Origin: Streptomyces xiamenensis
Lineage (GTDB): Bacteria; Actinomycetota; Actinomycetes; Streptomycetales; Streptomycetaceae
Assembly: GCF_000993785.3 (NCBI RefSeq)
Contig: NZ_CP009922.3
Coordinates: 5,022,001-5,086,000, forward strand
Length of the DNA: 64,000 nucleotides
Direction of reading: 5' to 3'
Positions within the stretch are counted from its first letter, which is position 1. Every line of letters starts with the position of its first letter. The notes beneath the pieces are model-generated. The model was not told the DNA's origin. It did no database searches and was given only the letters and a program-made list of their open reading frames with translations. A program made the position numbers and the translations under genes. Positions 43,434 through 52,523 of this stretch are shown piece after piece.

Positions 43434-43450
43434 TTCAACAAAGCGTTGAA
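43434..43450. promoter_or_regulatory. Operator 2, TTCAAC-AAAGC-GTTGAA (probable AllR site)
   Basis: A perfect 6-5-6 inverted repeat between the divergent IclR regulator and allantoinase. It shares TCAAC-AAANN-GTTGA with operator 1 at 34765-34781. It covers the predicted transcription start of the allantoinase operon. Confidence 0.7.
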
Positions 43451-43475
43451 GCAGGCCACGGCGAAGGGATGCCCC

Positions 43476-44897
43476 TTGTCCGCTGTCCCCCGGATGCCCG
43501 GCGTCACCGGTGTGCGCACCGGTCCCGGTCTCGTGCTGCGCTCCACCCGCGTCGTCCTGCCCGACGGAGTACGGCCCGCCGCCGTGGAGGTGGCCGGCGG
43601 GCGGATCCGTGCCGTACGGGACCACGCCGCCGCCCTCGCCCCCGGCGCCGTGCTGCGCGACTACGGCGACGCCGCCCTGCTGCCGGGGCTCGTGGACACC
43701 CACGTCCATGTCAACGACCCCGGCCGCACCGCCTGGGAGGGCTTCACCACAGCCACCTCGGCGGCGGCCGCAGGCGGCATCACCACGCTCGTGGACATGC
43801 CGCTCAACAGCCTGCCGCCCACCACCGATCCGGCCGCCCTCGCGGTCAAACGCGCCACCGCGCGCGAACAGGCCCACGTCGACGTCGGCTTCTGGGGCGG
43901 GGCGGTGCCCGGCAACCTCGGCTCGCTGGCGCCGCTGCACGCCGCCGGGGTGTTCGGGTTCAAGTGCTTCCTGTCGCCGTCCGGCGTCGAGGAGTTCCCG
44001 CACCTGGACCCGGTGGCGCTGGAGGCCGCCGTACGCGAGACCGCCGCCCTCGGCGCGCTGCTCATCGTGCACGCCGAGGACCCGCACCACCTCGCCGCCG
44101 CGCCCGCGCCGGACGGCAGCCGCCGGTACGCCGACTTCCTGGCCTCCCGCCCGCCCGCCGCCGAACACGCCGCCGTCGAGCTGCTGCTGACCCTCGCCCG
44201 CCGCTACGACGCCCGCATCCACATCCTCCATCTCTCCGCCGCGACCGCCCTGCCCGCCATCGCCGCCGCCCGCGCCGGGGGAGCGCGGGTCACCGTCGAG
44301 ACCTGTCCGCACTTCCTCACCCTCAGCGCGGAGGAGATCCCCGACGGAGCCACCGAGTTCAAGTGCTGCCCGCCCATCAGGGACACCGCCAACCAGGACG
44401 CGCTGTGGGCCGCGCTCGCCGCCGGCACCATCGACGCCGTCGTCTCCGACCACTCACCGTCCACCGCCGACCTCAAGGTGCCCGACTTCGGCGCCGCCTG
44501 GGGCGGGATCTCCTCGCTCCAGCTCACCCTCCCCGCCGTGTGGACCGCCGCCAGGGCCCGCGGGCACGGCCTGGCCGACGTCGCCCGCTGGATGGCGGCC
44601 GGACCGGCCCGACTGGCCGGTCTGAGCGACCGCAAGGGCGCGCTCGCCCCCGGCATGGACGCCGACCTCACCGTGCTCGACCCCGAGGCCGCCTTCACCG
44701 TCGACCCCACTGCCCTGCACCACCGCAACCCCGTCACCGCCTACGCCGGCCGCACCCTGCACGGGGTGGTACGGGAGACCTGGCTGCGCGGCGAACTCAT
44801 CGCCGTGCGCGGCCGTGTCCTGGCCCGAACCGGAGAGCTCATCGAACGTCCCCGGGAACCGGCCGACATCCCCGTGAGGAGCACCGTCACCCCATGA
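43476..44897 (+). CDS. allB: Allantoinase
   Basis: 473 residues from TTG 43476 (GAAGGGA 9 nt upstream); ATG 43494 and TTG 43446, which would overlap operator 2, are alternatives. Cyclic amidohydrolase motifs: LPGLVDTHVHVNDPGRTAWEGF (HxH), GFKCFLSPSGVEEFPHLD (carbamylated Lys), IVHAEDP, HILHLSAA, ETCPHFLTL, FKCCPPIRD and VVSDHSPS. It hydrolyses allantoin to allantoate. Its stop overlaps the allantoicase start as ATGA. Confidence 0.94.
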   Translation: MSAVPRMPGVTGVRTGPGLVLRSTRVVLPDGVRPAAVEVAGGRIRAVRDHAAALAPGAVLRDYGDAALLPGLVDTHVHVNDPGRTAWEGFTTATSAAAAGGITTLVDMPLNSLPPTTDPAALAVKRATAREQAHVDVGFWGGAVPGNLGSLAPLHAAGVFGFKCFLSPSGVEEFPHLDPVALEAAVRETAALGALLIVHAEDPHHLAAAPAPDGSRRYADFLASRPPAAEHAAVELLLTLARRYDARIHILHLSAATALPAIAAARAGGARVTVETCPHFLTLSAEEIPDGATEFKCCPPIRDTANQDALWAALAAGTIDAVVSDHSPSTADLKVPDFGAAWGGISSLQLTLPAVWTAARARGHGLADVARWMAAGPARLAGLSDRKGALAPGMDADLTVLDPEAAFTVDPTALHHRNPVTAYAGRTLHGVVRETWLRGELIAVRGRVLARTGELIERPREPADIPVRSTVTP

Positions 44898-45955
44898 ACC
44901 CCGTCCACTTCACCGGCCCCGCCGCCCCGTACGCCGGCGGCGACCCGTACGCCGACTACCGCGCCCCCGACCCGGCCGCGCTGCCGTTCACCGATCTGGC
45001 CGACCTCGCCGACCGGCGGATCGGTGGCACCGTCCTGGCGGCCTCCGACGAGTTCTTCGCCGAACGCGATCATCTGCTCGCCCCGGAGCCGGCCCACTTC
45101 GACCCGGCGGCCTTCGGCGTCCGCGGCAAGATCATGGACGGCTGGGAGTCCCGGCGCCGCCGCACCGCCGTCCCCGGCGAGCACGACTGGGCGCTGATCC
45201 GGCTCGGCGCGCCCGGTGTGGTGCACGGAGTGCTGGTGGACACCGCCCACTTCCGGGGCAACCATCCGCAGGCCGTCCGGGTGGAGGCCGCCGAGGTCGA
45301 CGGGCATCCGGACGCGGCGACGCTGCTCGCCGGCTCCACCCGGTGGACCGATCTGGTACCGCGCACCGAGGTGGGCGGGCACGCCGCCAACGTCTTCGCG
45401 GTCGACGCCGCCGCCCGGGGGAGGCGGTTCACGCATCTGCGGCTGCGGCAGTATCCCGACGGCGGCATCGCGCGGCTGCGGGTGTTCGGCGAGGTCCGGC
45501 CCGACCCGGCGTGGCTGGCCGCCCTGGGCACGTTCGACCTGGTGGCGCTGGAGAACGGCGGGTTCGCCGAGGACGCCTCCGACCGCTTCTACTCCTCGCC
45601 GCTGAACACCATCACCCCCGGCCGCTCACGCACCATGGCCGAGGGCTGGGAGACCCGGCGGCGCCGCGACGACGGGCACGACTGGGTGCGCTACCGGCTC
45701 GCCGGGCGGTCCGTGGTGCGTGCTGTGGAGATCGACACGGGCTGTTACAAGGGCAACGCGCCCGGCCACGCGGCGCTTTCGGTCCGGGAGGGGGAGACGG
45801 GGGAGTGGCGTGAGGCGCTGCCGCGTACGGCGCTGCTGCCGGACTCCGTGCACCGGTTCGTCCTGTCCGGCGCGCCGGCCGCCACTCACGCCCGGCTCGA
45901 TGTCTTCCCGGACGGCGGTGTCGCCAGGCTCCGTCTGTACGGTTCGCTCACCTGA
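44894..45955 (+). CDS. alc: Allantoicase
   Basis: 353 residues, made of two homologous jelly-roll halves: the first has GKIMDGWESRRRR, HDWALIRLG, VDTAHFRGNHP and LRLRQYPDGGIARLRVFGEV; the second repeats them as RTMAEGWETRRRRDDGHDWVRYRLAG, IDTGCYKGNAPGHA and LDVFPDGGVARLRLYG. It cleaves allantoate to ureidoglycolate and urea. Coupled to allantoinase by ATGA. Urease and ureidoglycolate lyase genes are not in the window. Confidence 0.95.
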   Translation: MNPVHFTGPAAPYAGGDPYADYRAPDPAALPFTDLADLADRRIGGTVLAASDEFFAERDHLLAPEPAHFDPAAFGVRGKIMDGWESRRRRTAVPGEHDWALIRLGAPGVVHGVLVDTAHFRGNHPQAVRVEAAEVDGHPDAATLLAGSTRWTDLVPRTEVGGHAANVFAVDAAARGRRFTHLRLRQYPDGGIARLRVFGEVRPDPAWLAALGTFDLVALENGGFAEDASDRFYSSPLNTITPGRSRTMAEGWETRRRRDDGHDWVRYRLAGRSVVRAVEIDTGCYKGNAPGHAALSVREGETGEWREALPRTALLPDSVHRFVLSGAPAATHARLDVFPDGGVARLRLYGSLT

Positions 45956-46057
45956 CCGGGAGATGCTGTGAAGTTGCCCGGCCCGCTTGTGAACTCCTGG
46001 GAAAATTACGGCAGGCGAGGTTGACGGCCGTCACGCTACGCGCGTCACACTATTGGC

Positions 46058-46495
46058 ATGGGCATGAACCTCATCTCCAGGATCGTCCGGACCGGTGCCA
46101 TGGGTGCCCTGGCCACCGGGCTGCTCATCGGCGGCGCTGCCACGGCCGGCGCCACCGCTTCCCCCACACCCCCCACCACCCCCACCGCGTCGGACATCGC
46201 CCCCACCGCCGTGGGCAACGTCTGCTACAGCGCGCTGCCGGCCCAGGCGTACGACACCCTCAACCTCATCGCCCGCGGCGGCCCGTACCCCTTCCCACAG
46301 GACGGCACGACCTTCTACAACCGTGAAGGACTGCTGCCGCCCCAGTCGAGTGGGTATTACAAGGAGTACACGGTCATCACGCCCGGCAGCAGCACGCGCG
46401 GTGCCCGGCGCATCGTCACCGGGAACTCCACGCGCGAGGACTACTACACCGCCGACCACTACGCCTCCTTCCGCCTGATCAACTACGGCTGCTGA
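46058..46495 (+). CDS. Secreted guanyl-specific ribonuclease (RNase Sa family)
   Basis: 145 residues: a Sec signal peptide with hydrophobic MGALATGLLIGGAATAGATA (to about residue 34), a Pro/Thr-rich linker, then the small RNase Sa domain. Catalytic residues align with RNase Sa: Glu103 (YKEYTV), Arg114 and Arg118 (RGARRIVTG) and His134 (ADHYASF). Cys56 and Cys145 match the single disulfide. Likely an extracellular, guanine-specific RNase. No barstar-like inhibitor gene is adjacent. Confidence 0.93.
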   Translation: MGMNLISRIVRTGAMGALATGLLIGGAATAGATASPTPPTTPTASDIAPTAVGNVCYSALPAQAYDTLNLIARGGPYPFPQDGTTFYNREGLLPPQSSGYYKEYTVITPGSSTRGARRIVTGNSTREDYYTADHYASFRLINYGC

Positions 46496-46535
46496 ACCGG
46501 GCCGTACCCCTGGAACCGCCGTCCCCCCACAGACG

Positions 46536-46579
46536 GCGCCGGGGCCCGCGTACCCCACATCTGCGCGGCGCCCCGGCGC
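46536..46579 (+). terminator. Hairpin after the RNase gene
   Basis: GCGCCGGGG and CCCCGGCGC form a 9-bp perfect stem with a 26-nt loop, about 40 nt after the stop. A probable terminator. Confidence 0.5.
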
Positions 46580-46635
46580 TGTCACTCCGGCCGGAAAAAA
46601 CGTTTACGGCCGTGTGCGACAGTGAAGTCTCAGGC

Positions 46636-47877
46636 ATGACCCCAGACGATGACGTCATCGATCTCGTCGATCAGCAGGCCGTGGGCGCCGACTTCACCCG
46701 CGATCCGTACGCCGTCTTCGCCGCGTTGCGCGAACGCGGCCCCGTCCACCACGTGCGTTTCCCCGAGGGCACGGACGGCTGGCTGGTGGTCGGCCACCGG
46801 CACGCCCGCGCCGTGCTGTCCGACAGCCGGCTCACCAAGCAGTGGCAGTACGCCCACCCGCGGCTGCGCGGCGCCAGGGTCTCCCCGGCCACCCACATGC
46901 TCGGCGCCGACCCGCCGGACCACACCCGGATGCGCGCCCTGGTGGCGCGGGAGTTCACCCCGCGCCGGGTGGCGGCCCTGGCACCGCGCGTCCAGGCCAT
47001 CACCGACGAACTCCTCGACACGATGCTGGCCGCTCCGGACGGCGCCACGGATCTGGTGGACGCGTTCTGCTTCCCGCTGCCCATCACCGTGATCTGCGAA
47101 CTGCTGGGCGTGCCCTCCCTGGACCGCGAGCGGTTCCGCGGCTGGTCGAACCAGTTGCTCGGCGCCACGCTCGACCAGGAGGCCAAGCAGGAGACCGTAT
47201 CGCTGATGAGCCGCTATCTCCAGGGGCTCATCGACGCCAAACGCGCGGATCCCGGCGACGATCTGATGAGCGGGCTGATCCACACCGCCGACGAGGACGG
47301 CGACCGGCTCACGCACGCCGAACTCATCGGCATGGCCTGGCTGCTGCTGATCGCCGGACACGAGACCACCGTCAATCTGATCGGCAACGGCGTGCTGACG
47401 CTGCTCCAGCACCCCGATCAGCTGGCCCTGCTGCGCGAGGATCCCACCCTGCTGGACGGTGCGGTGGAGGAGATCCTGCGGTACGAGGGCCCGATCAGCA
47501 CCCCCACGTACCGCTTCACCCGCGAGCCGTACGAGATCGCGGGAACCGTCATTCCGGGCGGCGGCGAAGTGGTGCTGCCGGCCATCGCCGACGCGGGGCG
47601 GGACCCCGAACGCTTCGCCGACCCGGACCGGTTCGACATCAGGCGGCGCGACAGCGGGGGCCACCTCGCCTTCGGGCACGGCATCCACCACTGCCTGGGC
47701 GCCCCGCTGGCCCGCATGGAGGGCCGGATCGCGCTGCGTGCCCTGTTGCTCGACCGGGTCCCCGACCTCACCCTGGACATCCATCCGGCGGCGGTCGCCT
47801 GGCGGGACGGGTCCCTGGTCCGCGGCCCGGTACGGCTCCCGGTCCGCTGGAAGCCGCCGGTGCACCGGGCGGGGTGA
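46636..47877 (+). CDS. Cytochrome P450 (CYP105/107-like)
   Basis: 413 residues from ATG 46636; GTG 46612 would add 8. P450 landmarks: I-helix LLLIAGHETTVNLI, K-helix EEILRYEGP, and the haem-binding loop FGHGIHHCLGAPLARMEG with Cys353 as thiolate ligand. The LGADPPDHTRMRALVAREFTPRRV segment is typical of soluble actinobacterial class I P450s. No ferredoxin, ferredoxin reductase or biosynthetic genes are next to it, so substrate and partners are unknown. Confidence 0.93.
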   Translation: MTPDDDVIDLVDQQAVGADFTRDPYAVFAALRERGPVHHVRFPEGTDGWLVVGHRHARAVLSDSRLTKQWQYAHPRLRGARVSPATHMLGADPPDHTRMRALVAREFTPRRVAALAPRVQAITDELLDTMLAAPDGATDLVDAFCFPLPITVICELLGVPSLDRERFRGWSNQLLGATLDQEAKQETVSLMSRYLQGLIDAKRADPGDDLMSGLIHTADEDGDRLTHAELIGMAWLLLIAGHETTVNLIGNGVLTLLQHPDQLALLREDPTLLDGAVEEILRYEGPISTPTYRFTREPYEIAGTVIPGGGEVVLPAIADAGRDPERFADPDRFDIRRRDSGGHLAFGHGIHHCLGAPLARMEGRIALRALLLDRVPDLTLDIHPAAVAWRDGSLVRGPVRLPVRWKPPVHRAG

Positions 47878-48077
47878 TCACCGGCCCGGCCGGGTCGTCG
47901 GACGGGTCAGCGGAATGCGGGCGACGCGGATGCCCGCCAGGTGGGTGACGGCGGGCCTTCCGCGGCCAAAGAGCACGGATTCCCGCCGTCACCGTCGCCG
48001 CCGGAACGCTCGACGACGTCGCACCGACCGGCCCCTCTCCACCCCCCGGACGTGCCTGGCACCGCCCCGGCGCCTGG

Positions 48078-48278
48078 GTGGCACGCAGCACCCGCGTCAT
48101 GGTGCGGCCCGAGCCGGAGAAGGCGCCCGCGCCGGCTCACCGGTTCATGCCCGCCGCACCCCGGGCGCCGGTCATCTTCACCGTCCACGAGCTCAAGCGG
48201 CTCGCCGGCCTCCGCGAGCGGGAGCTGATCGAGGCCCTGGTGAACCGCCTGCTCCCCGGGGACTCCCCGCCCGCGTGA
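48078..48278 (+). CDS. Possible small protein, unknown
   Basis: 66 codons from GTG 48078 or 59 from ATG 48099. The C-terminal half (FTVHELKRLAGLRERELIEALVNRLLPGD) is a credible amphipathic helix pair, unlike the shadow frames around it. No ribosome-binding site is evident. The stretch 47878-48426 otherwise contains no gene I can support, so this is the best coding candidate in it. Confidence 0.35.
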   Translation: MARSTRVMVRPEPEKAPAPAHRFMPAAPRAPVIFTVHELKRLAGLRERELIEALVNRLLPGDSPPA

Positions 48279-48426
48279 GGGCGGCTGCGGAGGCGGGCAT
48301 GCGCATGGCGGGATCCCGCCGGTACCGTTCCGGACGGCGTGGCGGATACTTGCTCGGGACTCCCAGCCGGATACATGCCGGATGAAACAGACGATGAAGG
48401 AGACGGGGCCGCGTGGTGAGGTGCGG

Positions 48427-49485
48427 ATGAGCCGACGAAGAGGCAGGCACACGGGCCGGGCCGTCACCGCCGTGCTGCTGCTCACCTCGATTCTGCTGGC
48501 GACGGCCGGATGCAGTTCCACGGGCGGCCGGCGGGCGGAGAACGCCGATCCCACCGCGGACGCCGGCACCGCTTCCGGTGGTGGCGGCGGTGGTGGCGGC
48601 GGGAGCGCCGCCGGTACCGGCGCGGGCGGCTACACCCTGGCCATGGTCACCCACTCCGGCGACGGCGACACCTACTGGGACATCGTGCGCAGCGGTGCCG
48701 AGGTGGCGGCCGAGAAGGACAACGTCAACTTCCTCTACTCCCACGACAGCGACGCCGGGCAGCAGGCCCAGCTGGTGCAGACCGCCATCGACCAGGGCGT
48801 CGACGGGCTGATCGTCACCCTCGCCAAGCCGGAGGCCATGGAGGACGTCGTACGGCGTGCCGTCGCCGCCGGCATCCCGGTGATCACGGTCAACTCCGGC
48901 CAGGAGGTCTCGGCCGGCTACGGTGCGCTGGCCCACATCGGCCAGGACGAGGTGCTGGCCGGCGAGGCGGTCGGCGAGCAGCTGAACGAACGCGGCGCCA
49001 CCAAGGCCGTCTGCCTCTTCCACGAGCAGGGCAATGTCGGCCACGAACAGCGCTGCGACGGTGTCCGGAACACGTTCGAGGGGAGCGTGGAGAACCTCTA
49101 CGCGGACGGCACCAACATGCCCGCGGTGGAGTCCACCCTGGAGGCCCAGCTGATCACGGACCCCTCGCTCGACACCGTCATCACCCTCGGCGCCCCGTTC
49201 GCGCCGGTGGCCGCCAAGGCGGCCAAGCAGGCCGGCAGCGACGCCGAGATCGTCACCTTCGACCTGAACGCCCAGGTCGCGGTCGGCCTCCAGGACGGTT
49301 CCATCGCCTTCGCCGTGGACCAGCAGCCCTACCTCCAGGGGTACGAGTCGGTCGACCTGCTGTGGCTGCACCTGACCAACGGCAACATGCTCGGCGGCGG
49401 CGAGCCGGTCCTCACCGGACCGCAGATCGTGACCCAGGACGAGGCCGAGGCCCTGATCGAGTACGCCCAGCGAGGCACCCGGTGA
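48427..49485 (+). CDS. Sugar-binding lipoprotein of ABC importer
   Basis: 352 residues from ATG 48427 (GGTGAGG upstream). Signal peptide with lipobox LLATAGCSS. After a poly-Gly linker (9 consecutive Gly) comes a periplasmic-binding-protein type I (RbsB/FrcB-like) domain: YTLAMVTHSGDGDTYWDIVRSGAEVAAEKDNVNF is its start, with DQGVDGLIVTLAKPEAM and VDQQPYLQGYESVDLL. It captures a monosaccharide or cyclitol for the two transporter genes that follow (GTGA overlap). Confidence 0.92.
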   Translation: MSRRRGRHTGRAVTAVLLLTSILLATAGCSSTGGRRAENADPTADAGTASGGGGGGGGGSAAGTGAGGYTLAMVTHSGDGDTYWDIVRSGAEVAAEKDNVNFLYSHDSDAGQQAQLVQTAIDQGVDGLIVTLAKPEAMEDVVRRAVAAGIPVITVNSGQEVSAGYGALAHIGQDEVLAGEAVGEQLNERGATKAVCLFHEQGNVGHEQRCDGVRNTFEGSVENLYADGTNMPAVESTLEAQLITDPSLDTVITLGAPFAPVAAKAAKQAGSDAEIVTFDLNAQVAVGLQDGSIAFAVDQQPYLQGYESVDLLWLHLTNGNMLGGGEPVLTGPQIVTQDEAEALIEYAQRGTR

Positions 49486-50552
49486 CCGAGACCACGACCG
49501 CCGCCACCCCGCCGCCCGCAGCAGGCCGCCCGGACGGGGACGACCGCCTCATACGCCGCTCGATGCCGCGCAGGCTGCTGGGCCGCCCCGAACTGGGCGC
49601 GGTGATCGGCGCCGCCGCCCTGTTCGTCTTCTTCGCGATCGTCGCCGACAGCTTCCTGAAGCTCGGCTCGCTGTCCACGATCGTCTACGCGTCCTCCACC
49701 ATCGGCATCATGGCCGTCCCGGTGGCGCTGCTGATGATCGGCGGCGAGTTCGACCTGTCCACCGGGGTGCTGGTCACCTCCTCGGCGCTGGTCTCCTCGA
49801 TGGTCAGCTACCAGCTCACCGCGAACGTGTGGGTCGGCGTGGGGGTCTCGCTCCTGGTCACCCTCGCCGTGGGCCTGTTCAACGGCCTCATGCTGGTGCG
49901 CACCAAGCTGCCCTCGTTCATCATCACGCTGGGCACCTTCCTGATGCTCACCGGCATCAACCTGGGCCTGACCAAGGTCATCAGCGGCACCGTCACCACC
50001 CGCAGCATCGGCGACATGGACGGCTTCGACTCCGCCCGCTCCGTCTTCGCCGCCCGCTACGAGGTGGGCGGCGCCAGCATCAACGTCACCGTCCTGTGGT
50101 GGCTGGGCCTGATCGCCCTCGCCACCTGGATCCTGCTGCGCACCCGTGCCGGCAACTGGATCTTCGCGGTCGGCGGAGCGCCCGAGGCGGCCCGCGCGGT
50201 CGGCGTCCCGGTGACCCGTACCAAGATCGGCCTCTACCTGGGCGTGGCGTTCGCCGCCTGGATCTCCGGGCAGCACCTGCTCTTCAGCTACGACGTCATC
50301 CAGTCCAGCGAGGGCATCGGCAACGAGCTGATCTACATCGCGGCGGCCGTCATCGGCGGCTGTCTGCTCACCGGCGGCTACGGCTCGGCGATCGGCGCCG
50401 CGGTGGGCGCGTTCATCTTCGGGATGACCAACAAGGGCATCGTCTTCGCCCAGTGGGACCCCAACTGGTTCAAGTTCTTCCTGGGCGCGATGCTGCTGCT
50501 GGCCACGCTGCTGAACGCCTGGATCCGCAAGCGGGCGGAGGCCACCCCATGA
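49482..50552 (+). CDS. Sugar ABC transporter permease (RbsC/FrcC family)
   Basis: 356 residues from GTG 49482, overlapping the binding-protein stop. About nine membrane segments with BPD_transp_2 motifs: GIMAVPVALLMIGGEFDLSTGVL, LPSFIITLGTFLMLTGI, IAAAVIGGCLLTGGYGSAIGAAVGAFIFGM. The GGEFDLS and GGCLLTGGYGS loops are the family hallmarks. Coupled to the ATPase gene by ATGA. Confidence 0.93.
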   Translation: MTETTTAATPPPAAGRPDGDDRLIRRSMPRRLLGRPELGAVIGAAALFVFFAIVADSFLKLGSLSTIVYASSTIGIMAVPVALLMIGGEFDLSTGVLVTSSALVSSMVSYQLTANVWVGVGVSLLVTLAVGLFNGLMLVRTKLPSFIITLGTFLMLTGINLGLTKVISGTVTTRSIGDMDGFDSARSVFAARYEVGGASINVTVLWWLGLIALATWILLRTRAGNWIFAVGGAPEAARAVGVPVTRTKIGLYLGVAFAAWISGQHLLFSYDVIQSSEGIGNELIYIAAAVIGGCLLTGGYGSAIGAAVGAFIFGMTNKGIVFAQWDPNWFKFFLGAMLLLATLLNAWIRKRAEATP

Positions 50553-51349
50553 CGGACCACGCACCTCTGCTGGAGCTGGAGCGGGTCAGCAAGCTGTACG
50601 GCAACATCCGGGCGCTCACCGAGGTCTCGCTGACGGTCGAGGCGGGCCGGGTGAGCTGTGTCCTGGGGGACAACGGCGCCGGCAAGTCCACCCTCATCAA
50701 GATCATCTCCGGGCTGCACCGGCACGACTCCGGCGCGTACCGCCTGGAGGGCACCGAGCTGCACCTGGGCTCACCGCGCGATGCCCTGGACCGCGGTATC
50801 GCCACCGTCTACCAGGACCTCGCCGTCGTTCCGCTGATGCCCATCTGGCGTAACTTCTTCCTCGGCTCGGAGCCGGTGAAGGGCCGCGGCCCGCTGCGCC
50901 GCCTGGACGTGGCGACCATGCGCGCCACCACCCGTACGGCCCTGGCGCGGATGGGCATCGACCTGCGGGACGTGGACCAGCCGATCGGGACTCTGTCCGG
51001 CGGTGAGCGGCAGTGCGTGGCCATCGCCCGCGCCGTGCACTTCGGCGCCCGCGTGCTGGTGCTGGACGAGCCGACCGCCGCGCTCGGTGTCAAGCAGGCC
51101 GGAGTCGTCCTGCGGTACGTGGCCGCCGCCCGCGACGCGGGCCTGGGCGTCGTCCTGATCACCCACAACCCGCACCACGCCCATCTGGTGGCGGACCGGT
51201 TCGTGCTGCTCAAGCGCGGCACGATGGCCGGCAGCCACCGGGCGGACGAGATCACCCTGGACGAGCTGACCCGGCAGATGGCGGGCGGCGCGGAGCTGGC
51301 GGAGCTGGGGCACGAACTGCGGCGGGGAGATCCCACGGACGCCGCCTAG
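50549..51349 (+). CDS. Sugar ABC transporter ATP-binding protein (single NBD)
   Basis: 266 residues. Walker A GDNGAGKST, Q-loop TVYQDLAVVPLM, signature LSGGERQCVAIARAV, Walker B VLVLDEPTAALGVKQ and switch His in LITHNPHHAHLVADRF. A single nucleotide-binding domain of the FrcA type rather than the tandem RbsA type, so it must act as a homodimer. Last gene of the transporter; ROK kinase follows after 25 nt. Confidence 0.93.
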   Translation: MTDHAPLLELERVSKLYGNIRALTEVSLTVEAGRVSCVLGDNGAGKSTLIKIISGLHRHDSGAYRLEGTELHLGSPRDALDRGIATVYQDLAVVPLMPIWRNFFLGSEPVKGRGPLRRLDVATMRATTRTALARMGIDLRDVDQPIGTLSGGERQCVAIARAVHFGARVLVLDEPTAALGVKQAGVVLRYVAAARDAGLGVVLITHNPHHAHLVADRFVLLKRGTMAGSHRADEITLDELTRQMAGGAELAELGHELRRGDPTDAA

Positions 51350-51374
51350 GGCGCGGTAAGGCAGAATCAAGCCG

Positions 51375-52523
51375 ATGAGTACCTACCGTGAGCGAGTGCA
51401 CCGGTCATCGGCGAGGGCTACGGTGCTGCGCACCATCGCCACCCGTGAGCGCCGCTCGCATCTGTCGGCGCCCAGGGTGCCCACCGTCGGTATCGACATC
51501 GGCGGCACGAAGGTGATGGCCGGGGTCGTGGACGCGGACGGGACCGTGCTGGAGCGGGTGCGCACCGAGACCCCGGACAAGTCCAAGAGCCCCAAGGTCG
51601 TCGAGGACACCATCGCCGAGCTGGTGCTGGACCTGTCCGACCGGCACGATGTGCACGCGGTGGGCATCGGCGCGGCCGGGTGGGTGGACGCCGACCGCTC
51701 CAAGGTGCTGTTCGCCCCGCACCTGGCGTGGCGCAACGAGCCGCTGCGTGATGCGCTGACCGCGCGCCTGGCGGTCCCGGTCATGGTGGACAACGACGCC
51801 AACACCGCCGCCTGGGCGGAGTGGCGTTTCGGCGCCGGGCGCGGCCAGGACCAGCTGGTCATGATCACGCTGGGTACCGGTATCGGCGGCGCCATACTGG
51901 AGGGCGGCCGGGTCAAGCGGGGCCAGTACGGGGTGGCGGGGGAGTTCGGCCACATGCAGGTGGTGCCGGGCGGGCACCGCTGCCCGTGCGGCAACCGCGG
52001 CTGCTGGGAGCAGTACAGCTCGGGCAACGCGCTGGTGCGCGAGGCCCGCGAGCTGGCCGCCGCCGACTCCCCGGTGGCGCACCACACGCTGGAGCGGGTC
52101 AGCGGCCAGATCAGCGAGATCACCGGGCCGATGATCACCGAGCTGGCCCGGGACGGCGACGCGATGTGTGTGGAGCTGCTCCAGGACATCGGGCACTGGC
52201 TGGGGGTGGGCATCGCCAATCTCGCCGCAGCCCTCGACCCGTCCTGCTTCGTCATCGGGGGAGGCGTGAGCGAGGCGGACGATCTGCTGATCGGACCGGC
52301 GCGGGACGCGTTCCGCCGCCAGCTCACCGGGCGCGGCTACCGCCCGGAGGCCCGGATCGTCCGGGCCCAGCTGGGCACCGACGCCGGCATGGTCGGCGCC
52401 GCCGACCTGGCCCGCCTGGTGGCCCGCCGCTTCCGCCGCGCCAACCGCCGCCGGGCGGAGCGCATCCACCGGGGCGGCGGCTTCGACCTGAGCCTGCCAC
52501 GATCGTGGTCGATCAGCTCATGA
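51375..52523 (+). CDS. ROK-family glucokinase / sugar kinase
   Basis: 382 residues. Phosphate-binding GIDIGGTKVMAGVVD at about 39, VDNDANTAAWAEWRFGAGRG, TLGTGIGGAILEGG, and the ROK zinc site GHRCPCGNRGCWEQYSSG. The first ~37 residues (RSSARATVLRTIATRERR) look like a vestige of the N-terminal HTH helix of ROK repressors, but too short to bind DNA. The order binding protein - permease - ATPase - kinase resembles rhizobial frcBCAK, so it probably phosphorylates the imported sugar. Confidence 0.92.
   Translation: MSTYRERVHRSSARATVLRTIATRERRSHLSAPRVPTVGIDIGGTKVMAGVVDADGTVLERVRTETPDKSKSPKVVEDTIAELVLDLSDRHDVHAVGIGAAGWVDADRSKVLFAPHLAWRNEPLRDALTARLAVPVMVDNDANTAAWAEWRFGAGRGQDQLVMITLGTGIGGAILEGGRVKRGQYGVAGEFGHMQVVPGGHRCPCGNRGCWEQYSSGNALVREARELAAADSPVAHHTLERVSGQISEITGPMITELARDGDAMCVELLQDIGHWLGVGIANLAAALDPSCFVIGGGVSEADDLLIGPARDAFRRQLTGRGYRPEARIVRAQLGTDAGMVGAADLARLVARRFRRANRRRAERIHRGGGFDLSLPRSWSISS

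Noticed and set aside
46636..47877. P450 as part of a secondary-metabolite cluster
   Set aside because: No synthase, tailoring, regulator or ferredoxin genes nearby; neighbours are an RNase and a sugar importer.
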